Positions 26,688 to 35,277 of a stretch of DNA of 64,000 nucleotides are shown in pieces. Origin of the DNA: Phycisphaerae bacterium (lineage in GTDB: Bacteria; Planctomycetota; Phycisphaerae; UBA1845); contig JAJDDY010000039.1 of NCBI GenBank assembly GCA_029260075.1, forward strand, positions 1 through 64,000, given 5' to 3'. Made by a program: the position numbers and the translations under genes. The stretch's first letter is position 1; each line of letters starts with the position of its first letter. The notes under the pieces are model-generated. The model was not told the origin of the DNA, made no database searches, and worked only from the letters and a program-made list of their open reading frames with translations.

Positions 26688-27541
26688 CGGCTCGCCCTCC
26701 GAGCCATGCGGGCAGTCCGGCGCGCTTCACGACGCGCGATTCGCTCGGTCTTACCGATGATCCGATACGCCAGTCGACGACCTACCGCCCCCAACTTCCG
26801 AGTCCCTAGATATCGCGTCAACCACCGCATTCGATCCGTACGCGAAACGAGACCCACCGGCGTAGAGAAGTTAAGAGCGGCGATATCTTTGACGACCCAG
26901 CGCATCGCGCGGAAGCGCGGGCGAATCACGCGCTGTAAATCAATCAGATGCAGCGACGACGCACACGTGGCTGTCGGATCGTAAAAAATATGCGCGAGGT
27001 ATAGATCGCGGTGTGCATAGCCCGTCCGATGGAACCGCCCGATCATATCAGCCAGCGGCTCGATAAGCGTGCGCATCGTCGACGCCACCGACTCGCCACC
27101 CTCGGCGACCAGTCGTTCCAATGAGTCACCGGGAACCGACTGCATCAACACCGCACTCCGCCGCTCCGTCTGGCCGACGAACTCTTCGCCAAGGGCAACG
27201 GGCGCGGGGCAGGCAATTCCGTCCTTAGCCAAGCGGACCATCCATCCGAATTCCATGCCGCCCACGGATCGCACCGCTTGACCACAACGGCGCACTTCGC
27301 GCCGCGCGGTGCGTGGCGGTGCATCAAACCGTTTGAGAAAGAACACGCACGTGCGGCCATCGTGATCGAGCTCGATGCGTATGCGCTCGCGCCATCTCTC
27401 CAAGCCGGGCTTGCTGAGATCGCCGTCGTTGGGGATGGCAAACAAGGCATCGAGCGAAGCGATCTTTTGATCGCGCAGCGTGCGCTCGAACCCTTCCGCA
27501 ACCTGCAAATCGTTACATCGGATCGTGTCTGGCCCATGCAT
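26684..27541 (-). CDS. Lipopolysaccharide kinase (WaaP/Kdo kinase-like)
   Basis: This 285-residue protein has a eukaryote-like kinase fold of the WaaP/KdkA type. Visible elements are a likely ATP-binding lysine at 70 (FFLKRF), the catalytic loop AHRDLYLAHIF (H177, D179) and the following metal-site segment LIDLQRV. Such enzymes phosphorylate heptose or Kdo of the LPS core. The ATG at 27541 is chosen as the frame upstream lacks family similarity; a weak AGGT precedes it. The C-terminus is strongly basic (RIARREARRTARMARRASR). Pairing with a WaaG-like transferase is the classic LPS core arrangement. Confidence 0.8.
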   Translation of the reverse strand: MHGPDTIRCNDLQVAEGFERTLRDQKIASLDALFAIPNDGDLSKPGLERWRERIRIELDHDGRTCVFFLKRFDAPPRTARREVRRCGQAVRSVGGMEFGWMVRLAKDGIACPAPVALGEEFVGQTERRSAVLMQSVPGDSLERLVAEGGESVASTMRTLIEPLADMIGRFHRTGYAHRDLYLAHIFYDPTATCASSLHLIDLQRVIRPRFRAMRWVVKDIAALNFSTPVGLVSRTDRMRWLTRYLGTRKLGAVGRRLAYRIIGKTERIARREARRTARMARRASR

Positions 27542-27736
27542 TCGCAATTTACCTGATGACGCGCGACGCAGTAACGTCGGGAACCGATTCGTAGCATGAA
27601 CTAGGCACACCTGCGTCGGCAGATGCGTTGCCGAAACCATACCCGGCCTGGCGTGCCTCGACAGCGCACCGGCTCTGCGCAAGAGTGATTGTACCGCATT
27701 TGTGCGATCGGACTACTGCTGGTGCTTTGTCGCGAC

Positions 27737-28545
27737 TCAGATGACGGGTTTGCCCGGACCGACCTTGTCCTTGGTCAGTTGGACCACGCCGCTGTTGTAT
27801 TGACCGACCGCGGGATCGGTGTACGAGTCTTTCTTGGTGGGTGACTGTGACGCGCCGTCCGTGGAGACTACGCTCTTCCCGACCGGACCGCCGCCGGGAG
27901 GGCTACCGCCTCCGCTTGTGCCCGCGCTTTCCTCGCTGGTTCCGGTGTCGTTGGCGCAGTTATCAATGCCGCCCTGTGTCGGCGTCGACGACGACGCGAC
28001 GATTCGGCGATAGTCGATGACTCTGTGGCCGTCGTAGTAATAGCACTCGCCGTCGCCCAGCGTGTCGAGGACACCACTGTTCTCCACCGTCTTGCGAATG
28101 CGCCGACCGAGGGCGTCGTAGTGGTAGCGGCCGACGGCTTCCGAGCCGCCGGTTATAATCCGAGAGACGGCCGCAAGGCGTCCGAACAAGTCGTAGCCGT
28201 AGGATAGCTCGCCGTCGTTGGTCAGGTTGCCGTCGCCGTCGTAGACGTAGCTGTCTGTGTTCCCCCCGGACGTGACCGATGTGATGCGGTTGGCGCCGTC
28301 GGTGTTGTGGGCGGTCGCCCTCAGCAGCGTGTCGGCGGAGGAGTCGTAACCGGGTACGCCATCCGCAGTGTAACGCGTTAAGTTGCTCCAGTTGCCCAGG
28401 ACGTCGAGCGATCAAGTACCACCCTGGCCACCGGAGTTCTGTGTGCCGTAACGGTATTTGGTGCGTTTGGATTTGTCGAAGGCTCCGCAGGAAAATTGCG
28501 TGATGAGCTGAGCAATGCGTGAGCTAACCCAATGGCGCGACCTTG
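27737..28545 (-). pseudogene. RHS/YD-repeat protein remnant with nonsense codon
   Basis: YD-type repeats are plain: YVYDGDGNLTNDGELSYGYD, then RYHYDALGRRIRKTV. Upstream in the same frame FDKSKRTKYRYG also matches the family, but TGA interrupts the two parts just before SLDVLGNWSN (around 28409-28412), where related proteins have tryptophan (TGG). No start codon with a ribosome site is seen at the 5' end near 28545. The tail after residue TPTQGG is low complexity (GTSGGGSPPGGGP). RHS proteins are large surface or secreted toxin carriers; this is only a C-terminal piece. Confidence 0.7.
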
Positions 28546-28626
28546 TAGCTGCGGCGCTACTTCTCAGAGTCCAGAAGCGCGTCCGCCCTACACGGTTGCA
28601 ACCTATGGAGAAAGACTCCTCCCCGA

Positions 28627-29016
28627 CTACCGCAATTGAGCTAGGCAGGTCTCCGCAGCCAGCCTCGAAGCCTTACGAAATGCAATGGGCCACGAATCCA
28701 CTTCATGGTAGTCTACATCTTCTATTGTTAAATGAAATGGTCCAATTGAACGCAATGGACGAACCAAGAAGATATCCAATACTCCAAACATAACTGAGTT
28801 ATGCCATCCCTCGGAGGTCATCCGTTCTTTCTTCAAATCATCGAGAGCAAGTGAAAGGCCAAAACGCTCGTCTGGCCTTAGGCAAATCTTCACGGAAGCA
28901 TACAAGGACATTCCACCAGTGACACGCGTAAAGGTCTCTTCCGCACGTAGTACTGATTCAAAACTGCAAAACCCACATTGTGTCAGCGAATTGGTCCATA
29001 GTTCCAGGTAATCCAT
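28627..29016 (-). CDS. Free-standing EF-G domain IV-like protein
   Basis: This 129-residue protein lines up with domain IV of elongation factor G. AEETFTRVTGGMSLYASVKI corresponds to the EGKFVRQSGGRGQYGHV region, and VDYHEVDSWPIAF followed by RKASRLAAE corresponds to GSYHEVDSSEMAFKIAASMAF. GTPase domains, domain III and domain V are absent. AGGA lies eight bases before ATG 29016; an ATG nine bases upstream is an alternative. It sits about 80 bases upstream of the RHS remnant in the same direction. It may be an immunity protein of a lost toxin or a fragment of a ribosome-protection protein. Both are inference; the fold assignment rests on motif reading only. Confidence 0.5.
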   Translation of the reverse strand: MDYLELWTNSLTQCGFCSFESVLRAEETFTRVTGGMSLYASVKICLRPDERFGLSLALDDLKKERMTSEGWHNSVMFGVLDIFLVRPLRSIGPFHLTIEDVDYHEVDSWPIAFRKASRLAAETCLAQLR

Positions 29017-29075
29017 CTTGAGCATCCTAGGGTTTTGCGTCCTTCATCAGGGCCATCCAAGCGTCTTGAGAGCCC

Positions 29076-29104
29076 GGTAGGGCAGGTCAATGACCTGCCT
29101 ATCC
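29076..29104 (+). repeat. REP-like palindrome, left of RAYT
   Basis: GGCAGGTCA and TGACCTGCC (29081-29089 and 29091-29099) are perfect inverse arms around a single A, inside GGTAG...TATCC. The reverse-oriented partner is at 29701-29728. Confidence 0.75.
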
Positions 29105-29116
29105 CGTGGTCGACGA

Positions 29117-29662
29117 TCAGTCGTCAATGTTGGGCAGGTCGATCGCACTCGATCCGGGCCAATTCGGATCAAGCCAGCCCAGCCTGACGTGACGATGAAA
29201 ACTCGACCACGGCCACGACTCGGGCCGATCGACGTATCCGTGCTTGACCGGATTAAGGTGAATGTAATCACGATACCGATCGTATTCGATTTCGTCCCGA
29301 ATCCGGTGTTCCCAATAGCGGGGCTGCCAGACGCCTCGGCGTTGTTGCGACCGCTGCTGTTCGGTCACATCCCAATCGCGACCGCCTTGCGCTAGGTAGT
29401 CGTGCGTGAACCGTCCCTTGATCTGTCGCCATCGTTCAGGAAAGTCGTCATCGTCCGCCGGAAGCGTCCAAATGCAGTGTAGATGATCCGGCAATAGAAC
29501 GCAGGGCCCGATCTCGAACGGAAGACGCTTTCGGACGGAGACGAACGCCCGTCGGAGCAGCCCGCGACAAAGCCCACTGGAAAGAATCCGTTGACGACGA
29601 TAGGTGACCACGGTGAAGAAATACGTCGCCCCACACGCCCGCCATCGCACATATGTCGACAT
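29117..29662 (-). CDS. REP-associated tyrosine transposase (RAYT)
   Basis: This 181-residue Y1/HUH-type transposase starts YFFTVVTYRRQRILSS, has the metal-binding PDHLH (H60, H62) in LLPDHLHCIWTLP, and ends with YRDYIHLNPVKHGYV, where the tyrosines include the likely nucleophile. These are hallmarks of the RAYT group, single-copy enzymes that act on REP palindromes. It looks intact. Near-identical palindromes sit just outside both ends of the gene in inverted orientation, which supports the assignment. Confidence 0.9.
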   Translation of the reverse strand: MSTYVRWRACGATYFFTVVTYRRQRILSSGLCRGLLRRAFVSVRKRLPFEIGPCVLLPDHLHCIWTLPADDDDFPERWRQIKGRFTHDYLAQGGRDWDVTEQQRSQQRRGVWQPRYWEHRIRDEIEYDRYRDYIHLNPVKHGYVDRPESWPWSSFHRHVRLGWLDPNWPGSSAIDLPNIDD

Positions 29663-29700
29663 GACGCCACAGTATCACGCGAGCGAACGATTGCCAACGG

Positions 29701-29728
29701 TAAAGGCAGGTCATCGACCTGCCCTACC
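29701..29728 (-). repeat. REP-like palindrome, right of RAYT
   Basis: GGCAGGTC and GACCTGCC (29705-29712 and 29716-29723) form the stem. Read on the minus strand it starts GGTAGGGCAGGTC like the left copy on the plus strand, so the pair is inverted around the transposase gene. Confidence 0.75.
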
Positions 29729-30233
29729 TGGCTTCAATCCCCCCCGGAAAGGGGCTGACGCCGGATGGAGACGCCAAAACATGCCGAACACCTATTGACA
29801 ACGAACAGTCTCTTCATGGATACCTGGCTTGGGCGCGGTCGCTGGACAGTTCGCTGCCCGGTGGCCGAATTGTCAATGCCGAACCGACACTCTTCAGTCA
29901 ATCGATCGAGATTGCGTTGGATTCAGGAGTCACCTGGTCTGTTGGCACGTTTGGACTTGATGGCTGGTTCATCGGCGATGACGTAGTCATGATCGGGGTA
30001 TCCTCGGATGCCTTCGGCATATGGATGCTTAATGTTGACGTGTGCGACAAGGCGGTGGCAAGTTCCTATAGGGCAACGCCCTCACCGTAAGCGAGCGTCA
30101 TAGCTGCTGAATCTTCCACGACATCGAGATGCATTGGCAACGGCCATGGACGTCGACGCCATGGAACGCCGAATGACATTCCGTCGGGCTGAGCCCGACC
30201 TACGTGTGGATCGAAGACAATCGCACAATAGCG
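29729..30233. other. Gap, possible weak coding remnant
   Basis: A frame on the plus strand is open to TAA at 30088-30090 and reads IVNAEPTLFSQSIEIALDSG then TWSVGTFGLDGWFIGDDV, which looks more protein-like than random. It has no credible start codon and I recognise no family. It may be a decayed fragment beside the transposase. Nothing else is seen. Confidence 0.25.
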
Positions 30234-30707
30234 TCAAGCCGGTACCCACGCGAGATCGAGAATGGTGTTGGTGGGTTTTTCTGTATTGAACACAGCCTTG
30301 ACAGGCATGCCGATTTCCGGCTTACCCTCTTTCAGATAGCTCATCAACTTTGTGCATACACCTTCAAGCTCGACGCTAATGAGCGGGCAGGGGATGGTCG
30401 CGCGGAACGGCGCACCGGGATAGAGCACCGTGCTGTGCGTCAAGATCGTGCCGACCTGCGGGGCTTCAACCCATTCCATTTCGTGCCAACAGTCAGGGCA
30501 TTCGCATCGCGGCGGTAGCCACAAGCGCTTCTCTTCGCACTCCGGGTTCGTGCATCGCGTCGCCATGAGTTTCTTGTCCAGCAGCGCGGTGAAAAACTGA
30601 CCCCATCCGCCGTACGAATGGATATGGTGCCAGTTCTTGAGGTTCTTGATTACCAGCGGGTCGCGGTTAAGGACTTCCGCCGTCGTGCCATCGAGTTCGA
30701 TCGCCAT
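30234..30707 (-). CDS. DUF35 zinc-ribbon/OB-fold protein
   Basis: This 157-residue protein has the DUF35 plan: an N-terminal helix, a rubredoxin-like zinc ribbon (C52, C57 and the later CECPDC with C68, C70, C73) and an OB fold (VGTILTHSTVL through KAVFNTEKP). DUF35 proteins bind thiolase-superfamily enzymes and shuttle or position acyl-CoA. GGAAGG eight bases before ATG 30707 fixes the start. It follows the thiolase gene at 30828-32198 by 120 bases on the same strand, so the two very probably form a complex. Confidence 0.85.
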   Translation of the reverse strand: MAIELDGTTAEVLNRDPLVIKNLKNWHHIHSYGGWGQFFTALLDKKLMATRCTNPECEEKRLWLPPRCECPDCWHEMEWVEAPQVGTILTHSTVLYPGAPFRATIPCPLISVELEGVCTKLMSYLKEGKPEIGMPVKAVFNTEKPTNTILDLAWVPA

Positions 30708-30827
30708 CGTATGCACCTTCCGATCGTAAGCGCCGACCCACCGACAGCCATCACCGGGCTGTCCGTTACGGATCGGTTTGAGTTCGCATCACATCGCGGA
30801 CTCTTCGTCCGCACCTCAGTACTTCGT

Positions 30828-32198
30828 CTACGGCTTTTCCATAATGGAGCACGTCACGTGACTGCCGGTTCCCGCGTGGGAAATCGCACAGGCACGCTTG
30901 ACGTTGGGTACCTGAAGACTTCGGAAATCTTCCGGCTTCGTCTTGCCATACCTCGCCCATCGTTCCGGCTCGGCGTGGAAATGGTCCCACTTGTTTTGCA
31001 TTTGCCAAAGCACCTCGACGAGTTGGAAAATCCCCGTCGCCCCGACCGCATGCATCGTACCAATCAGCCCGCCCGACGGATTCGTCGGCAGGCGACCATC
31101 CATATATGCGTCACCCGAATCGATGAACTCGCGACCGCGACCGTATGGCCTCAAGCCGATGTCTTCATACGTCTGCACGTCACTGATCGTAAACGCATCG
31201 TGCGTTTCCAGCAGGTCGAAGTCTTCGATCGGATCGGCAACGCCGGCCATGTTGTACGCCAGATAAGCGGCCATTCTCGCCGCGAGAAACGAACTGAATC
31301 CCGGCCACTCGCTTCGCTCTTCAGTGAAGTAGTCTTTGTACGTATCTTCAGTCTCGTTCGGTAAGAGCAGGATGGGCATGTTCCGCCGATCGGCGGTGCG
31401 CAGGGTGTGCGTGCCCCCACAGATAGCCGTCAGCTTCATCGGATTGTCGGTCATCCGATACGCGGTTTCTTCGTCCGCCAAAATCAACACAGCCGCCCCG
31501 ACACTCATGACGCAACACTCGAGGAACGACAGCGGGTCGGCGACCATATCGTTTTCGAGAACCTGCTCGACCGTGTAGTGACCGGGGTTCTGCGAGTACG
31601 GGGAGTAGCAGGCGTGTTCGTAATTCTTGCAGGCGATCTTCGCCAGCGTTTCTCGCGGCACTTTGTTTTCGTGCTGGTAACGCTGGGCCATCAGCGCGTA
31701 GTACGCCGCATACATCCATCCTAGTTCGCTCTCGAAGTCCTTACATGCGGCGCTGGCGATGTACGCATTGCCCACCTTGGTCGGCACCTCGTCCATGCGC
31801 TCCCAACCCACAACGGGCACGCACGTAGCGTATCCCGAAGCCACCGCCTGCGCGGCGGCAAGCACGGACGAACCGCCGGTAGCGCCGCCCGTTTTGACTT
31901 CGATATTCCCCAGCGGGTCGAACCCGATGTAGTCGTGAATTTTGGAGGCCGCAAGAAGCTGGTCGCCGAAATGGTCGGCGAACTGAGAATACACAACCCA
32001 GTTCACCATCCGGCGAAACTCCTCTGGAGAAACCTTCAGGTCGTTCTCTTCGACGGCCATGCGCAGCGCCTCGGTGCATAGCTGTGACGAGTTTTTCTCG
32101 GGGTATCGCTTGCGGTAATCGGTCAATCCGCCGGCGACGACGTAGACCGGCTTCTCAAAACGCGGGATGCGTAGGTTCCCGGGTCCGAACTTGATCAT
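30828..32198 (-). CDS. Thiolase-superfamily protein without the usual nucleophilic Cys
   Basis: This 456-residue protein has thiolase features: ETHDAF in the C-terminal half, NPSGGLIGTMHAVGATG with the catalytic-type histidine, and the final SHAGTGSHVTCSIM. In the N-terminal half, where thiolases have A-C-A-S-G, this one reads KTGGATGGSSVLAAA, so the nucleophilic cysteine seems replaced by glycine. Thiolase-fold aldolases of the Ltp2 type, which pair with DUF35 proteins in sterol side-chain cleavage, also lack a thiolytic reaction. A retro-aldol or other CoA-ester C-C reaction is therefore as likely as thiolysis. The substrate is unknown. Confidence 0.8.
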   Translation of the reverse strand: MIKFGPGNLRIPRFEKPVYVVAGGLTDYRKRYPEKNSSQLCTEALRMAVEENDLKVSPEEFRRMVNWVVYSQFADHFGDQLLAASKIHDYIGFDPLGNIEVKTGGATGGSSVLAAAQAVASGYATCVPVVGWERMDEVPTKVGNAYIASAACKDFESELGWMYAAYYALMAQRYQHENKVPRETLAKIACKNYEHACYSPYSQNPGHYTVEQVLENDMVADPLSFLECCVMSVGAAVLILADEETAYRMTDNPMKLTAICGGTHTLRTADRRNMPILLLPNETEDTYKDYFTEERSEWPGFSSFLAARMAAYLAYNMAGVADPIEDFDLLETHDAFTISDVQTYEDIGLRPYGRGREFIDSGDAYMDGRLPTNPSGGLIGTMHAVGATGIFQLVEVLWQMQNKWDHFHAEPERWARYGKTKPEDFRSLQVPNVKRACAISHAGTGSHVTCSIMEKP

Positions 32199-32408
32199 GG
32201 AGCACCTTACTTTCGGTCAGTAACCAGAAAACATCGAACTTCTGAACGTATCCGTCAAGAAGTGCCGCGCCGCACCACTCCACGGATCGGAGACGCCAAA
32301 CGCACGGCCAACCGGCCATGCCTGTCGCGAATTCTCGCGAGCGGCTACACTACGGGCAACAGCAACGGATCGTCAAGGGGCGACCGGAGTCGGAGGCAAC
32401 GCACACAG

Positions 32409-32563
32409 CTAGTGCTCTGTCACAGCTGGAATGACGGGTTTACCGAGCCGCGACCGTAAGGAAGCGGAGGTTTGCAATCCGCTCGTGACAGCTCAAAAAC
32501 GCTCCCTCAGGGTCGCGGCTCGGATCGGACCAACCCGTCACTTGAGTCGTGACAAGGCACTAG
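32409..32563. repeat. MITE-like element, family B copy 2 (best preserved)
   Basis: The ends are CTAGTGCTCTGTCAC and GTGACAAGGCACTAG, inverse of each other at 13 of 15 positions. Inside, GAGCCGCGACCGTAAGGAAGC and CTCCCTCAGGGTCGCGGCTC form a second nested inverted pair. It has no coding capacity. It lies between the divergent thiolase and biotin ligase genes. The rest of 32199-32637 shows no gene. Confidence 0.7.
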
Positions 32564-32637
32564 AACCATTCTGCGACACAATTATCGATGTCGCGATACC
32601 CAATGTAGGCCACGGACGCGCAAGGGCAAAAATCGCG

Positions 32638-33312
32638 ATGGATGCCGTTCAACTCGACATGGTCGACTCCACCAACGACGAAGCCAAGCGCCAAATTCTC
32701 CGCCGTGACATCCGCAAACCGTTCTACGTTCTCGCACGCGAGCAGTCCGCTGGACGGGGCAGCCGCGGAAGAGCGTGGTCGTCGCCAGCCAACGTCGGCG
32801 TCTACCTCTCGGTGGTGGAGTTTCCCAACCACAGCCCGGCTGATTCGACCACGGCGTACACCTTGGCGGCAGGCGTGGCGTGTGCAGAAACTCTTAGAAA
32901 ATCGACGGGCTGTTCCGTACAACTCAAACCGGTGAACGATCTGTTGTTGTGCGGCGGAAAACTCGGGGGCATTCTTACCGAAACGGTCGTGCAGCGCGGC
33001 GCGGTGGAAGCGGTTATCGTCGGGGTCGGCATTAACACACACCGTGCGAACCGGCGTGTCCAACTGGGCGCGTTGACGCCGGTCACCCTGGAGGGCGCCA
33101 TGTCCACAGAACGGTTCGCCAACCTCGACTTGAACTCCATGGTTGCGACATTGATCCTCAAGATTCACGCCTGGTGCAAATGCGTATCAATGCGGGATAT
33201 GGATCGAATCACACGCGCGTGGCAGGACTTCGCGATCGACGGCGCCTCACTGCCGATGGTAAGGCAAGTACGTAAGCCGCGCAACGCTTGTTCTGCCGAA
33301 CTGTCACGGTAG
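32638..33312 (+). CDS. birA: Biotin-[acetyl-CoA-carboxylase] ligase
   Basis: This 224-residue biotin protein ligase lacks an N-terminal DNA-binding domain (class I type). Motifs are DSTNDEAK near the start, GRGSRGRAWSSP (39-50, biotinyl-AMP loop) and KPVNDLLLCGGKLGGILTE (about 105-123), where VND stands for the more usual WPND. It attaches biotin to carboxylase carrier domains. The short C-terminal beta domain normally found after the catalytic core seems truncated: the frame ends RKPRNACSAELSR without the usual pattern. Its 3' end overlaps the convergent membrane-protein gene by nine bases. Confidence 0.8.
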   Translation: MDAVQLDMVDSTNDEAKRQILRRDIRKPFYVLAREQSAGRGSRGRAWSSPANVGVYLSVVEFPNHSPADSTTAYTLAAGVACAETLRKSTGCSVQLKPVNDLLLCGGKLGGILTETVVQRGAVEAVIVGVGINTHRANRRVQLGALTPVTLEGAMSTERFANLDLNSMVATLILKIHAWCKCVSMRDMDRITRAWQDFAIDGASLPMVRQVRKPRNACSAELSR

Positions 33313-35268
33313 ACGTGGCGCGGCGCTTGCGGTCCGTTGAACAGCAGAGCGGTCGCGTGCGACGATGCCCTCTTCGCTAGACTCCACACGATACAAGAGA
33401 CCCGTCGCAACCTGTGCGTGCCACTCGGGTAGTGAATCGTCGGGTACCAGTCGCACCGGCAAGTCGGCCGGCCAATCGAGCGAGCCTTCGATTGACGCAT
33501 AAACATAGTCGACGCGGTTTCGCCGCAATGCCTCAGACGAAATGCCCTCGACACACAGGGCCTTGCGCCACACATTCGGATCGATAACGTAGTTGCGGAA
33601 GTCGCGGCCCATGAGACCGTAGTTCATGCTCGCGTCGGCGAGATTCAGTATTCGAGTCCCCACCGGCGTTTCGTCAATAACGCGGGGCACGCCGTAAAAG
33701 GCGTGCCGATCGGAGAGCCCGTTCTTAGCACGGGTCAAACACGCACGGGCCGGTTTGTACACCCCCACCGCGACGCCAACGCTTAGCCCCACAGTGATCA
33801 TGGTCGTCACCAAGCGCGGAGACCGACGCGACAGGCGATCAATCAGCACCGACGCGGGCACGACGGAGAGAATCAACAGCGGCAGTACGAACCGCACCAT
33901 CTCTTGAAACACGGTTAGGATCAGAACCGCACCCGACAGGGACAACATCAAGAGGACCAGCCGCCAGCGCTGCTCCCGTGTGCGCGGACGCCATGTGCCG
34001 CGGGAACAGATCAATACCAGAAGTCCAACCGGAACGAACGCTGCGAACGCAGCCCCCATGCCGCCGTTAACGCTGTATGCATAGCCGACGCCGGCGATCT
34101 TCGTCTCGCGCCACGGGTAGTACCACCAACGCGCCAGACGATCGGCCAGCGGTCGCATAGGAAATATCTCATCAGCAAACGTACCGGGGAGCAGCGTAAC
34201 GTCGCCGAATCGAACGCCGAGCGGGTAGAACGGGTTGCCCATCTCGACCGTTCCACGAACAAACCAGAATGCCGAACACACCAACACGGCTGACGAAAAC
34301 AGCAAAAGGTTGTTCATCGGCCGCCGCGTACCCGGCAGCGACTCGTGGGCTCTGGTCCATTCGACAAGGAACGCCACCGCCGCCAGGAACGTCACGAGCA
34401 CTAAGTGCGTCGTCTTGCTGCCCAGTGCCACGCCGGCGGACAACCCCGCGACGACAAACAACGCGCGCCGCGCGCGGTCGGTATCAACACGAGATGCCCA
34501 CGTCAGCGCCAAAAGCGATGTAAGCCAGAAGGACGCGCCGTACAGGTCGATGTAGCCGGAGAATCCCTGAAACGCGACGACCGGCATGCCCAGCGCCAGG
34601 ACTGCTCCGGCTAGCGCACCCGACGTGCCCACGCCCACCGCCCGAATCAACCCGAACACCGCCGCACCCGTAAGCAATACATGGGGAACATGAACCAACG
34701 GGAACAACACTTCGGCGCGAACGAACGACAGCAGGAACGGCACGATCATGCCGTTCTCCGGGTTCGAAAGAAAGTTGATCCCCGGCACCATCGTCAATGC
34801 GTGATCGCGCATCCATTGGATAGCGACCGGAAAGTGATAGTACATTGCGTCATAGCCCTGAGGGTAGCGCGTCAGCGCATCAATCAGGAAGACGACGTAC
34901 ATCGTCGCGACGATCGATATAGCCCACCGCCAACGGTGAATGGAACCTCGCTCAGACGGAGACAGTGACTCGACAAGCGCCGCGCCGGGTTCACCCGTAG
35001 GTGCTAAACGGACGCAGCCCACAGTCCAAGCCGCGTAGGCGATGGCGACGGTAATCGGCGTGACCAGCCCACGACCCACAACAAGCGAAATCAGCGCGAC
35101 GACATGTGTCGACGCGATCAATCCGCACGCAGGAATCGCAATCGCAAACGCTAACCGGCTGGCGCGTTCCGTCACGCCCCACGTCGCGGACCAGCGGTAG
35201 CTGACTCGACAACCGACGAGCCACATCGCCGCCATGGCTGATAGTGTGATGACGTTCAACGTCTGCAC
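33304..35268 (-). CDS. Large polytopic membrane glycosyltransferase-like protein
   Basis: This 654-residue protein has about twelve hydrophobic segments and a soluble C-terminal domain (about 540-640). The first periplasmic loop holds RYPQGYDAMYYHFPVAIQW, where GYDAMYYH resembles the acidic loop motif of GT-C transferases. I cannot assign it to a numbered family. Polyprenyl-linked sugar transfer is inferred. It follows a 48-codon hydrophobic ORF by nine bases. Confidence 0.7.
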   Translation of the reverse strand: MQTLNVITLSAMAAMWLVGCRVSYRWSATWGVTERASRLAFAIAIPACGLIASTHVVALISLVVGRGLVTPITVAIAYAAWTVGCVRLAPTGEPGAALVESLSPSERGSIHRWRWAISIVATMYVVFLIDALTRYPQGYDAMYYHFPVAIQWMRDHALTMVPGINFLSNPENGMIVPFLLSFVRAEVLFPLVHVPHVLLTGAAVFGLIRAVGVGTSGALAGAVLALGMPVVAFQGFSGYIDLYGASFWLTSLLALTWASRVDTDRARRALFVVAGLSAGVALGSKTTHLVLVTFLAAVAFLVEWTRAHESLPGTRRPMNNLLLFSSAVLVCSAFWFVRGTVEMGNPFYPLGVRFGDVTLLPGTFADEIFPMRPLADRLARWWYYPWRETKIAGVGYAYSVNGGMGAAFAAFVPVGLLVLICSRGTWRPRTREQRWRLVLLMLSLSGAVLILTVFQEMVRFVLPLLILSVVPASVLIDRLSRRSPRLVTTMITVGLSVGVAVGVYKPARACLTRAKNGLSDRHAFYGVPRVIDETPVGTRILNLADASMNYGLMGRDFRNYVIDPNVWRKALCVEGISSEALRRNRVDYVYASIEGSLDWPADLPVRLVPDDSLPEWHAQVATGLLYRVESSEEGIVARDRSAVQRTASAAPRLP

Positions 35269-35277
35269 GAAAATCTC

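Noticed and set aside
27963..28415. Arginine-rich 150-codon frame over the RHS remnant
   Set aside because: It is the wrong frame; the YD-repeat frame is clearly the coding one.
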